Below, in pieces: positions 35,936-46,944 of a stretch of 64,000 nucleotides of DNA. Position 1 is the first letter of the stretch. Every line of letters starts with the position of its first letter. Below the pieces are notes generated by a model. It ran no database searches, had not been told where the DNA came from, and worked only from the letters and a program-made list of their open reading frames with translations. Both the position numbers and the translations under genes were made by a program. Source of the DNA: Artemisia argyi (Eukaryota > Streptophyta > Magnoliopsida > Asterales > Asteraceae); the NCBI GenBank assembly GCA_030686995.1, contig CM060696.1:15073487-15137486 (forward strand), given 5' to 3'.

Positions 35936-36890
35936 GTATGAGAAAAAGGAAATATATGAAACATTTCCTCTCGAAACACTCAATGCGGTTGCTTTTCGCG
36001 GAGATTCTACTACCCCATGGTTTGCCAATTTCGCAAACTACCATGCGGGTAACTTTGTTGTGAAAGGGATGTCAACCCAACAGAAGAATAAATTCTTTAA
36101 GGATGTTAAACATTACTTCTGGGATGACCCCTACTTATTCAAAATCTGTGCGGATCAAGTCATCCGACGGTGTGTATATGGACAGGAAGCCACTGAAATT
36201 CTCAAGGCTTGCCATGCTGGACCCACTGGGGGACATCATAGTCCTAATTACACCGCCAAAAAGGTGTTTGATTCCGGATTCTTCTGGCCCACAATTTATA
36301 AAGATGCCCAGGATCTCATTAAAACCTGTGACGCTTATCAGCGTCATGGAAACATTTCACAAAGAAATGAGATGCCACAAAATGCTATTCAAGTATGTGA
36401 AATATTTGATATCTGGGGCATTGACTTTATGGGGCCATTTCCATCATCCAGAGGAAACAAGTACATACTTGTGGCAGTTGATTATTTATCAAAGTGGGTT
36501 GAAGCAAAATCTTTACCCACAAATGATGCCCGAGTTGTAGTGAAATTCCTGAAATCTCTTTTTGCCCGTTTTGGAACCCCACGTGCTATCATAAGTGATC
36601 GTTGTACGCATTTCTGCAATGACAAATTTGATAAAGTCATGCAAAAGTATGGTGTAACCCACCGTCTTTCTACTGCGTATCACCTACAAACAAGTGGGCA
36701 AGTGGAGGTTTCAAATCGTGGTATCAAAAGGATACTTGAGAGGACTGTTGGTGAAAACCGTGCTGCCTGGTCGGATAAAATAGATGACGCACTATGGGTC
36801 TTTCGTACAGCTTATAAAACACCCATTGGGTGTACACCTTACAAGCTTGTGTACGGAAAGACATGTAATCTACCGATGGAACTTGAGCAC
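35936..36890 (+). pseudogene. Integrase N-terminal and core part, interrupted
   Basis: The zinc-binding region HAGPTGGHH...CDAYQRHG has lost the second Cys (CDAC changed to CDAY), which should harm the HHCC finger. Core: [17 protein letters not shown] (G to C next to the second catalytic D region), [13 protein letters not shown]. The frame ends at LPMELEH because another element inserted at 36891. The sequence AGCAC is duplicated and the missing C-terminus continues at 55725. Confidence 0.93.
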
Positions 36891-36970
36891 TGATGTGTGG
36901 GAATCGCAACAGGCTTTACCTCTCGAGGGATCTCGAGAAGCTTACAACCCCCACCAGGCAGTGTACCTGA

Positions 36971-36998
36971 TCGTTGTAGTATAGTATAGTGACAAGTA
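36971..36998 (+). other. tRNA-Asp 5'-half-like sequence in LTR
   Basis: TCGTTGTAGTATAGT is identical to plant tRNA-Asp nucleotides 2-16 as I remember that gene, followed by a second register ATAGTGACAAGTA against tRNA ATAGTGGTAAGTA. A weak B-box-like GGATTGATCG follows at about 37004-37013. The tRNA sense is on the plus strand, antisense to the element. The same stretch is at 40237-40264, 47025-47052 and 54454-54481. Confidence 0.7.
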
Positions 36999-37849
36999 CC
37001 AGGGGATTGATCGTTCAGCTTAGGAATAGTGTCGCTAGGATTAGAAAGCCTAATTACTAGTTCTAAAGGTGAGAGATGATTATTTTTGTATTTTTATATT
37101 TTTTAGAAAGCAATTAAAATATCGGTTTTTGGAAGAGTGGGCGGAATTAGTTGCTATTCAACTAACCCAAAACTAAGATGCAATCAAAATAAAATACTAA
37201 AAATGAAAATAAACTAATTTATACTAAGGTTGAGAGCAGTAATTGGAGAAAATGTGTTTACTTAGATTTCACTACTCCCTAGATATCTTTTACACGTTAA
37301 TTACTTGTTATAATTGCATGGATGACGGATTGTATTCCTTAATACCATTCATGGGGTGGCATACATAACTCCCCAATTCTATGAGCTCTTATCTCCTCCT
37401 ACACCATGCCCAGCACAACTATAGGGATTGTAAACAGTGGCTCATGCATTAAATACAACCAATAAAGACCTAGTACGCCTCGGTTCATGTTTCTTAAGAC
37501 GTTCAAGCATGTTACCATTTGGAGATCTGCCAGTTTTCTTAAGCCTAACATATAAAATCATTCATCCAAGACAAGAATAAACAAGTAATCAACACATAAT
37601 CAATATCTAGGTTTCATTAGATCTAAGCAAACACAAAGGATATCTAGCCTAGCATGATGGAATTGAGACAAGAACAAGATATAGACAACCAACACATAGA
37701 CATATTGATTGAATTAGAAGAACACTTATCTCAATTACAATGCAAGGTATCAAGGGTTTGGAACCCTTGAAAAACCTGTAAAAGTTGCACCAAAATCGTC
37801 TTTAGGGTTTCTCCAAAACTTCTCTCTTTTTATGTGAAAAACTAGAAAA

Positions 37850-38033
37850 CTATATATAGGGAAATCGAGGTGATGGCGTCAAGAACAAAGGTGTGACGCC
37901 GTCATCTCGCCGCCAAATACTTCCTCGGACGGCCTTGATCTACTTCTGACGCCCTGTGTGACGCCGTCATGAGCTACGGATTTTAATTCTTGGGGTTTGA
38001 CGCCGTCATGAGTTTACGCTTGACGCCTTCATG
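37850..38033 (-). promoter_or_regulatory. LTR promoter: TGACG palindromes upstream of TATA box
   Basis: In element sense (right to left) three perfect TGACGCCGTCA palindromes (37998-38008, 37959-37969, 37894-37904) and several partial TGACGCC words lie 35-160 bp upstream of CTATATATAG (37850-37859). TGACG is the core bound by plant TGA/bZIP factors in as-1-type elements. Equivalent TATA boxes are at 41118-41127, 47906-47915 and 55333-55342. Confidence 0.65.
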
Positions 38034-38236
38034 TACTGTTTCAGCATGGAAAATTGAGACTTTGCCGTTTTCTTCACTTTTATGCTCCAAAAACGTCCAA
38101 AATGGCTTCTTTTCCAGAATTCACTCTCCAAGTACCTAAAATCACAAAAAGAACGATTTAGGGCAATATTTGATCAAATAAATTCGGATTCGGGCTTAAA
38201 TGACCCCCTAAAAACGGATCATTTTTCGCCTCATCA

Positions 38237-40151
38237 TATACCCTTAGAGTTGAGATTTGCTTGTCCTCAAGAAAATGCGCTTTTATTCTACTCAAAATAC
38301 AAGTTAGGGGTCATTTAACACTAATATAAAAGTAATTACAACAAATAATTGTTTCACTAAAGACCAATAGACAAGCACGGAGGTCATACACTAGCACCTC
38401 ACAAATAGTGTTTAGATACTCACATCTTTCGGGTGTAATAAAGTAATATAACATTATGGAAATGGAAGATATCTCTCACTACCTGTCATAGCAAAATAGA
38501 TTACCATAGGCTTGGGAAAGGATCAAACCTCCACCACATGGCGTAAGAACCTAGGATAAACTTTCAAAGAGGTCTTTTAAAGGGTTGTAACGTTAGGTAT
38601 AGGGATATGAATTACACGGTTTTGTTGGATAAAGGAAGTTTTACTGGTGGCGAGTTAACAATCTTGGTTAATTACATGAACAATATGGTGTTGCTAAGCC
38701 AAGACTAGATTCGACTTAAGCTAATAAATGAAAAATAACTAAAACATAAAATGAACATAGAATGAAAAGGGATGGTAGTCCGTATGTTTTTTTCTCTTTT
38801 TCATTTTTCTATTTTTTTCTTTTCTTTTTCTTGATTTTTTTTGATTTTTTTTTTATTTTTTATTTTTTTTTTATTTTATTTTATTTTTTTTGCATACACT
38901 CTTACCCTACCATCCAAAATAATACATCATAGGGGATGAGAATTCCCCTTACACTTGAATCTTTACATACTTTACATTAAACTAATCTAATGACTCGAAT
39001 TAAGAAAATCAAAACACTTGGAGCACTTTTAAGATTAACGCACATATGGGGGTAATAATTGATGTTCTTCCCCATTACTCCATAAAATAAGTACTTACCC
39101 ATGAGTCCTAATCGTCTCAAAACAATATGTACAAGGATATGACTCGACTTAGCAACCATGTAATAAATTAGAAAGTTAACTTAGGGTTTAACAAATAACA
39201 ATAATGCACTAAAAATGAGCGCATACACGGAAGGCTAAGGCGATTTGGGTGTACATTTAAGTGGGGTGTAACAAATTCTTCCTTTAAGTAAAATGCTTAA
39301 AGTTAGAAACGAAAAGATAGGCTCGGAGGGGTGTACTAGGGGTTTCGTGTACTAAAAATGAGTACAACGCTAAGGTGTGGGAAAAATTAGTTGACTTAAC
39401 TAGCCAAGTAATATGACTTAAATGGTCAAGTAATTATGATACGGGTTTAACACAAGGGTGATCCTAATGCCTCTTATCATGTAGTAAATCCTACCACACG
39501 AATGTAGTCTCACTAGCGGTCTCGGGATGCATCACTAACGCAAGTTCTAGAATCTAAATGCTACCGGTACACTCATAAGCACTAATAGTAAATGCTTTTC
39601 CTATCAAATCTAAAGGCGAACCTCACATATTTGGGTGGAAAATTTTTCTGAATATACGGTTATGTTCTAGTCATACAATCTCCTATCCATGAGACGCTTG
39701 CTATGGCTAAAGTTTCACTCCTAAATGTTGTAAAAAAATTTAAATTTGGCGCTAAAATTGCACTAACAAGTATTTCTCATAGTTTTATTACACATCTACC
39801 ATTAAACAAAACAAACTCAAGCGAAAGTGCATATGTAAGGTATCATCTTTTTACCGTCCCCTTACACTTAAGATGAACATTGTCCCCAATGTTCAAGTAA
39901 AGAATGTAAAAGTGAAAAAGTAATGAGAATGAAATCAAATACTCCCCTGATTCGCTCGGTATGGATTATAGGTGGCCAGGTTAAATCTTCCTTCAAGAAA
40001 ATGAACAATCAAAGCTTCCCTTCCAGAATATAAATCATCTTCTTGTCATACATAACCTGTAAAACCTGACAAAACAGACAAGACAACCTTGCGTAAAATC
40101 GGCGGCATCCTATATAAGTTTCTAAATCCTAGAAAACAAGATAAGATATAA
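38237..40151 (-). other. 3' non-coding part of level-3 element, left piece
   Basis: Begins with the PPT region (minus-strand TAAGGGTATA against the LTR). No coding sequence. A T-rich run lies at 38785-38890. It is closely similar to 41506-43400 of the level-4 element, which shows that the two elements share this region. It ends at the level-4 target site TGCTT (40152-40156). Confidence 0.85.
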
Positions 40152-40156
40152 TGCTT

Positions 40157-41505
40157 TGATGCGTGGGAATCGCAACAGGCTTTACCTCTCGAGGGATCTC
40201 GAGAAGCTTACAACCCCCACCAGGCAGTGTACATGATCGTTATAGTATAGTATAGTGACAAGTACCGGGGGATTGATCGTTCAGCTTAGGAATAGTGTCG
40301 CTAGGATTAGAAAGCCTAATCACTAGTTCTAAAGGTGAGGGATGATTATTTTTGTATTTTTATATTTTTATGAAAGCAAGTAAAATCTCGGGTTTTGGAA
40401 GAGTGGGCGGAATTAGTTGCTATTCAACAAACCCAAAACTAAGATGCAATCAAAATAAAATACTAAAAAATGAAATTAAACTAATTTATACTAAGGTTGT
40501 GAGCAGTAATTGGAGAAATTGTGTTTACTTAGACTTCACTACTCCCTAGATATCTTTTACACGTTAATTACTTGTTATAATTGCATAGATGACGGATTGT
40601 ATTCCTTAATACCATTCATGGGGTGGCATACATAACTCCCCAATTCTATGAGCTCTTATCTCCTCCTACACCATGACCCAGCACAACTATAGGGATTGTA
40701 AACAGTGGCTCATGCATTAAATACAACCAATAAAGACCTAGTACGCCTCGGTTCATGTTTCTGAAGACGTTCAAGCATGTTACCATTTGGAGATCTGCCA
40801 GTTTTCTTAAGCCTAACATATAAAATCATTCATCCAAGACAAGAATAAACAAGTAATCAACACATAATCAATATCTAGGTTTCATTAGATCTAAGCAAAC
40901 ACAAAAGAGATCTAGCCTAGCATAATGGAATTGAGACAAGAACAAGATATAGACAACCAACACATAGACATATTGATTGAATTAGAAGAACACTTATCTC
41001 AATTACAATGCAAGGTATCAAGGGTTTGGAACCCTTGAAAAACCTGTAAAAGTTGCACCAAATTCGTCTTTAGGGTTTCTCCAAAACTTCTCTCCTTTAA
41101 TGTGAAAAACAAGAAAACTATATATAGGAAAACAGGGGTGACGGCGTCAAGAGCAATGGTGTGACGCCGTCATCTCGCCGCCAAATACTTCCTCGGACGG
41201 CCTTGATCTACTTATGACGGCCTATGTGACGCCGTCATCAACTACGGTATTTTATTCTTGGGGTTCTGACGCCGTCAAGAACAACTCTTGACGCCTTCAG
41301 GTACTGTTCCCAGCATAGAATTTTGAGACTTTGCCGTTTTCTTCACTTTTATGCTCCAAAAACGTCCAAAATGGCTTCTTTTCCAGAATTCACTCTCCAA
41401 GTACCTAAAATCACAAAAGGAACGATTTAGGGCAATATTTGATCAAATAAAGTCGGATTCGGGCTTAAATGACCCCCTAAAAACGGACCATTTTTCGCCT
41501 CATCA
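40157..41505 (-). repeat. 3' LTR of level-4 element
   Basis: 1,349 bp, TGATGAGGCG...CGCATCA in element sense, with TATA box 41118-41127 and tRNA-Asp-like stretch 40237-40264 (one G to A change). Confidence 0.95.
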
Positions 41506-42092
41506 TATACCCTTACACTTGAGATTTGCTTGTCCTCAAGCAAATGCGCTTTTATTCTACTCAAAAGACAAGTTAGGGGTCATTTAACACTAATATAAAA
41601 GTAATTACAACAAATAATCGTTCCACTAAAGAGTAATAGACAAGCACGGAGGTCATACACTAGCACCTGACAAATAGTGTTTAGATACTCACATCTCTCG
41701 GGTGTAATAAAGTAATATAACATTATGGAAATGGAAGATATCTCGCACTACCTGTCATAGCAAAATAGATTACCATAGGCTTGGGAAATGATCAAACCTC
41801 CACCACATGGCGTAAGCACCTAGGATAAACTATCAAAGAGGTCTTTTAAAGGGTTGTAACGTTAGGTATAGGGATATGAATTACACGGTTTTGTTGGATA
41901 AAGGAAGTTTTACTGGTGGCGAGTTAACAATCTTAGTTAATTACATGAACAAGATGGCGTTGCTAAGCCAAGACTAGACTCGACTTAAGCTAATAAATGA
42001 AAAATAACAAAAACATAAAATAAACATAGAATAAAAACGAGATGGTAGTCCGTATGTTTTTTCTCTTTTTCTTTTTTTTTTTTTCTTTTTCT

Positions 42093-42142
<50 letters not shown>

Positions 42143-43994
42143 ATACACTCTTACCCTACCATCCAAAATAATACATCATAGGGGATGAGAGTTCCCCTTA
42201 CACTTGAATCTTTACATACTTTACATTAAACTATTCTAATGACTCGAATTAAGAAAATCAAAACACTTGGAGCACTTTTAAGATTAACGTACACATGGGG
42301 GTAATAATATTATGTTCTTCCCCATTACTCCATAAAGTAAGTACTTACCCATGAGTCCCAATCGTCCCAAAACAATATGTACAAGGATATGACTCAACTT
42401 AGCAACCATGTAATCAATTAGAAAGTTAACTTAGGGTTTAACAAATAACAATAATGCACTAAAAATGAGCGCATACACGGAAGGCTAAGGCGATTTGGTT
42501 GTACATTTAAGTGGGGTGTAACAAATTCTTCCTTTAAGTAAGATGCTTAAAGTTAGAAACGAAAAGACAGGCTCGGAGGGGTGTACTAGGGGTTTCGTGT
42601 ACTAAAAATGAGTACAACGCTAAGGGTGTGGGAAAATTAGTTGACTTAACTAGCCAAGTAATATGACTTAAATGGTCAAGTAATTATGATACGGGTTTAA
42701 CACAAGGGTGATCCTAATGCCTCTTATCATGTAGTAAATCCTACCACACGAATGTAGTCTCACTAGCGGTCTCGGGATGCATCACTAACGCAAGTTCTAG
42801 AATCTAAATGCTACCGGTACACTCATAAGCACTAATAATGAATGCTTTTCCTATCAAATCTAAAGGCGAACCTCACAATTTTGGGTGGAAAATTTTTCTG
42901 AATATACGGTTATGTGCTAGTCATACAATCTCCTATCCATGAGATGCTTGCTATGGCTAAAGTTTCACTCCTAAATGTTGTAAAAAATTTTAAATTTGGC
43001 GCTAAAATTGCACTAACAAGTATTTCTCATAGTTTTATTACACATCTACTATCAAACAAGACAAATTCAAGCGAAAGTGCATATGTAAGGTATCATCTTT
43101 TTACCCTCCCCTTACACTTAAGATGAACATTGTCTCCAATGTTCAAGTAAAGAATGTAAAAGTGAAAAAGTAAAGAGAATGAAATCAAATACTCCCCTGA
43201 TTCGCTCGGTATGGATTATAGGTTGGCCAGGTTAAATCTTCTTCCAAGAAAACGAACAATCAAAGCTTCCCTTCCAGAATATAAATCATCTCCTTGTCGA
43301 ACATAACCTGTAAATCCTGACAAAAATAGACAAGACAACCTCGCGTAAAATCGGCGGCATCCTATATAAGTTACTAAATCCTAGAAAACAAGATAAGATA
43401 TAATGCTTGTGGAATGAAGTTTGCAGATTTCCGGGAGATTATAAAACTTAATAATTCACAAAAACCATAAGACTCCGTTAGAAAAACAAAACCGGTAAAA
43501 TTTCCATATTTTAACCCCTGACGCCATCAAGAGTAATCCTCTTACGCCGTCAGAATGGACCTGCAGAAATTCTTATGTTAAGTTTCCAGAAAATTTCTGG
43601 AAAAACTTGGTTCTACTTCCTGGAAAATCCTGCAAATCTTCATTATGACTCAATACAAGCATTTGACTCTAAGAAATACGAATATACATGCTCATTTAAT
43701 ATTGTGGAGAATCATGATCGGTTTGTTTCTTGAAAAACATATTTGGGGTTTCCCCTTACACTTATCTTTTGCAAAAATACTTTTAGGTTGGAGTTAAGAC
43801 TACGCCAAACAACATAGTAAAGTATTTCCACAATTTAATTGAGAAACATGATCAACCAACAATAAAAAATAAAAAATGCATACGGAAGCAAATAACAATC
43901 AAACAAAATAAAATCACACAAAACATGGGTTGCCTCCCAAGAAGCGCTTTTCTTTATTTACGAGTCTTGTAGCTAGACTCAAGGCTACGGGTTA
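41506..43994 (-). other. 3' non-coding part of level-4 element
   Basis: PPT next to the LTR (minus-strand CAAGTGTAAGGGTATA). A pure T run of about 60 lies at 42080-42139. Two more TGACGCC-type words are near 43520-43552. The first ~1.9 kb matches 38237-40156. The last ~600 bp match 48294-48880 of the host element, including GCTTGTGGAATGAAGTTTGC at 43407. The ORF at 42914-43126 is not supported. Confidence 0.85.
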
Positions 43995-46751
43995 CTACGT
44001 GATTCCATCATTGGTTCTACTCTCTAGGTCGTCTTCTAAACTAGTATCGCTTTCATAGTGCAAGTACTTCAGATCTTCGAACTCGAAAATATCTTGTCGA
44101 TACTTAGAACCAAGCTTACTAGCATTCTTAAAGAATCCACATGATAAATCAGAAATATTTCTACATCCTCTCCTAACATCTTCATCACACAAGATAAGTT
44201 GGGAGCTCATCATATCAAGCCCGTCACAATCTATTTCCTTAAGGTCTTTTCTCTTGTATGGCGTTTGGTATGAAATCCTCCTAATCCCATCAGTGAAGGT
44301 CATGATTCCGTTCAAGTCATCCACTATCAAATTAGTGATTTCACAAAAGGGTGCTCCAAAGACGACTTGTGATAACCTAGGGTCGACATAGTCCTCTATG
44401 TTGTCTACAATCGTGAATTCCATAGAGAATGCCATATTTCCTACGAACACCTGGATTTCGTGATCCTTGCCAACCACTTTCTCTCCCTTATAAATCATTC
44501 CCCATCTGCAGATATTGTTATAATGAAACAATGACATAAAATTCTTTGGCAGGAATACATTGATGTATATGTTATCGAAGTATTTATGACCGATCATGCA
44601 GGGGATTTTGAGATTATTCGGATCACGTCGTCTTATCTTCCCCAACTCTCCATCCTTTGACCCATATACGTTCCCCTCAAGAGAGGGACGATACTCGTAC
44701 ACCTCCTCACTTTCCCTACGAAAAATTACCTTCCTAACACCATTGGTGAGTACTACACTACCATCTCTCTCATCAAGGATTGCTCCCGATTCATTGATAA
44801 ATGGTATCCCAAGGACGAGGTTGGTTAATGTTTGATTGGTGAGAGGGTCCACGTCATCAACCACGGTGAGGTCAGTATTGTAAACAAGCTCTCCAATCCT
44901 AATTGATAAATTTTCTATTACTCTCTTGTACGCAATGTGCTCAGGGAAGGTTTTGTGGTATAGGGAAAGGGGAATTATGTTGGCTGGGAAGCTAGGATCT
45001 ATATGACTATCGGTTAAGAGCTTTTCCTTAATGGTACAGGGGATCTTGAAAACTTTAGGCTTACTTTCCTTAGTCTGATTGCTACCCACACTCATAACAT
45101 CCTCCATTTTTCTCTCGGGTTCTTCTATAATAGATTTACCCAAAATGGTTGGATCTCTCTCATGCTCTTCCGATTTCTCTTTCCCTTCATCCAGTTTGCC
45201 GGATTCTTGCGCGGTGTATTGCTCGGGTGAGTCGGTAGGTTTCCTTGCCGAAGCATGATCAACCCTTGAGGTCTCATCTTTCGCTGTCTGACTGAATTTG
45301 TTAGTTTGTTGTTGGGTTGGGTTGGATGTTGAAGCAGATATTGTGGTGATGGTGTTTACGAAGTGGATTGGTCCAGGGGAGTTGATAGGTTCTTTTCCAT
45401 TAGGAGATAGATGTTTGAATAACTTGCTAGGGCTTTTTATTTTTACAGGGGAGGCTGGTGGGCTCATGACGGTAGCAGATTTAACCTCATCAACGTGAAT
45501 GGGCTTATTATCAATATGCTCTTTGATAGCAGTCAACAGATTACAAATGTTGTTGTTTACATCAGCCTGCTGTTGTTTAAATTTGGCCTCGAGTGTAGCG
45601 AGCTGTAGTTCTTGAGATAGAATGAATTTTTTTAAAGTATCTTCACAGCTTTGCCTAGGAATGCCTTGTGATGGAAAATGCTCGGACCAGGTGAGTGGTG
45701 AGGAGTCATTGAAGGATACGCTTCGCGTTTGGTACCCTCTAAAATTAGGTTTATCCTTCCATGCCTCATAGGCTTCAGCAGAAGTTCGAGGACCCTGACC
45801 TACGTGTGATGATGTGAATTCGTTATAAGCACGTTTTGGAAGTTCCATGCAGTTATGGGTCTCATGAGGGCCATTGCATAGTTTGCATGTAGAAGCGATT
45901 CTGCTTACTTGGCTTGAAGGTTTATGAGCTTCGTAAGATTTCATGAGAGACTTGACTCGACCTTCAAGTTCCATGATCCTACGGTCGGGAGTGCTAGAGT
46001 TGTTTGAAGGCAAAGATATTGCCTTGACCGTTTTGTTCAAGTCACGGGGATCGTTCCAACTTTCGTTGTCATAGAGAGCAAGATCTTCTATGAGTTCCCA
46101 TGATTGTTCTGCACTAAGATCACGTAGCTTACCACCGTCCGATTGGTCAATGGCTCGCCTCGTGGAGATGTCGATATGGTCATAGAAGATTTGGACTTGG
46201 AGCCAAAGATCTATGCCATGATGAGGGACTTTTTGGAGTAAGTCCTTGAAACGAGTCCATGCTTCATAAAGAGATTCATTTTGACGTTGTTGGAACATCA
46301 AGATGTCATTCCTAAGCTTAGTAGTTCTCCCCGGTGGGAAAAATTGAGCAAGGAAACGAGTGGTGAGATCATCCCATGTGGTGATGGATCCCGCGGGTAA
46401 ACGCTCAAGCCATTGACTAGCTTGATCCCGTAGAGAGAATTGGAATAGGCGTAAACGGGTAGTCTCTCTAGTTTCAACACCTAAGTCTATGGAATCTACG
46501 ATTTTGAGGAAGTCCTTAAGGTGTTGGTTTGGATCTTCGGAACGAAGTCCATGGAATGCACATCCGCTTTGCACCAACCGGATGGTGTCGGATCGCAAGG
46601 GGGTCACATTGGCTCCAGTGAGCTCAATGGTGTTTCGGTAGCCTTGGTGGCTAGGTCGGGAATACTCTCCTAAGGTTCGAGGCTTAAGGGGTTCTAATGG
46701 TGGGTTTTGTTGTGGTGGGATGACGAGTTCAAAGATGTTACCACCTTCCAT
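43995..46751 (-). CDS. Gag plus two tandem inactive retropepsin-like domains, 918 aa
   Basis: Uninterrupted ORF. Residues ~60-235 are a retrotransposon Gag core (CAFHGLRSEDPNQHLKDFLK, FQFSLRDQASQWLERLPAGS, FLAQFFPPGRTTKLRNDIL, VPHHGIDLWLQVQIFYD). C288-C291-H296-C301 form a CX2CX4HX4C knuckle (CKLCNGPHETHNC). Residues ~300-560 are a low-complexity linker rich in S, P, E and K with a helical stretch (372-415). Residues ~568-680 and ~714-830 are two similar domains that align with the second half of gypsy proteases (IxCxI ... VVDDVDPLTNQTLTNLVLGIPF; TIVDNIEDYVDPRLSQVVFGAPF). In the first, the D-L-G-A-S motif reads D585-P-S-F-P. In the second, D is replaced by N731 (N-V-F-L-P). So neither should cleave. 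The start is supported by the same leader-ATG position as the host element's gag. No pol follows. Related Gag-only proteins occur as Asteraceae hypotheticals, in my memory. Confidence 0.85.
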   Translation of the reverse strand: MEGGNIFELVIPPQQNPPLEPLKPRTLGEYSRPSHQGYRNTIELTGANVTPLRSDTIRLVQSGCAFHGLRSEDPNQHLKDFLKIVDSIDLGVETRETTRLRLFQFSLRDQASQWLERLPAGSITTWDDLTTRFLAQFFPPGRTTKLRNDILMFQQRQNESLYEAWTRFKDLLQKVPHHGIDLWLQVQIFYDHIDISTRRAIDQSDGGKLRDLSAEQSWELIEDLALYDNESWNDPRDLNKTVKAISLPSNNSSTPDRRIMELEGRVKSLMKSYEAHKPSSQVSRIASTCKLCNGPHETHNCMELPKRAYNEFTSSHVGQGPRTSAEAYEAWKDKPNFRGYQTRSVSFNDSSPLTWSEHFPSQGIPRQSCEDTLKKFILSQELQLATLEAKFKQQQADVNNNICNLLTAIKEHIDNKPIHVDEVKSATVMSPPASPVKIKSPSKLFKHLSPNGKEPINSPGPIHFVNTITTISASTSNPTQQQTNKFSQTAKDETSRVDHASARKPTDSPEQYTAQESGKLDEGKEKSEEHERDPTILGKSIIEEPERKMEDVMSVGSNQTKESKPKVFKIPCTIKEKLLTDSHIDPSFPANIIPLSLYHKTFPEHIAYKRVIENLSIRIGELVYNTDLTVVDDVDPLTNQTLTNLVLGIPFINESGAILDERDGSVVLTNGVRKVIFRRESEEVYEYRPSLEGNVYGSKDGELGKIRRRDPNNLKIPCMIGHKYFDNIYINVFLPKNFMSLFHYNNICRWGMIYKGEKVVGKDHEIQVFVGNMAFSMEFTIVDNIEDYVDPRLSQVVFGAPFCEITNLIVDDLNGIMTFTDGIRRISYQTPYKRKDLKEIDCDGLDMMSSQLILCDEDVRRGCRNISDLSCGFFKNASKLGSKYRQDIFEFEDLKYLHYESDTSLEDDLESRTNDGIT

Positions 46752-46819
46752 GATGTCGGATGGTAAAGAGTTACGAACAAAAGCACAAAGAAATAAGATA
46801 GACTAAAGAAGACCTAAAA

Positions 46820-46859
<40 letters not shown>

Positions 46860-46944
46860 TAGAAAGGAATCGAGCAAGTAGACCTAATAAAAAGAAATTC
46901 TAACCTAGACAATAACTATTCCCCGGGCTGCGGCGCCAAAAACT
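46752..46944 (-). other. 5' leader and PBS (tRNA-Asp type) of level-4 element
   Basis: The PBS is the minus-strand complement of 46921-46938 (CCCCGGGCTGCGGCGCCA), six bases from the LTR. It matches the tRNA-Asp 3' end CCCCGGCAACGGCGCCA with few changes. The leader has a run of A (about 46819-46852) and otherwise matches the level-3 leader (54203-54373). Confidence 0.88.

Larger units (their letters stand above)
36891..38236 (-). repeat. 3' LTR of level-3 element
   Basis: 1,346 bp. In element sense TGATGAGGCGAAAAATG ... CCCACACATCA (the partner has GCATCA). About 20 differences from the 5' LTR at 54374 by eye. It carries the TGACGCCGTCA cluster (37868-38033), the TATA box at 37850-37859 and the tRNA-Asp-like stretch at 36971-36998. 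Confidence 0.95.

Noticed and set aside
38082..38318. Plus-strand ORF starting MLQKRPKWLLFQ, repeated at 41351, 48139 and 55565
   Set aside because: It lies antisense in the four near-identical LTRs. Recurrence is due to LTR homology, and the ends differ with the flank.
42914..43126. 70-codon ORF in the 3' non-coding block of the level-4 element
   Set aside because: Not preserved in the homologous block of the level-3 element (39,620-39,880); chance frame.
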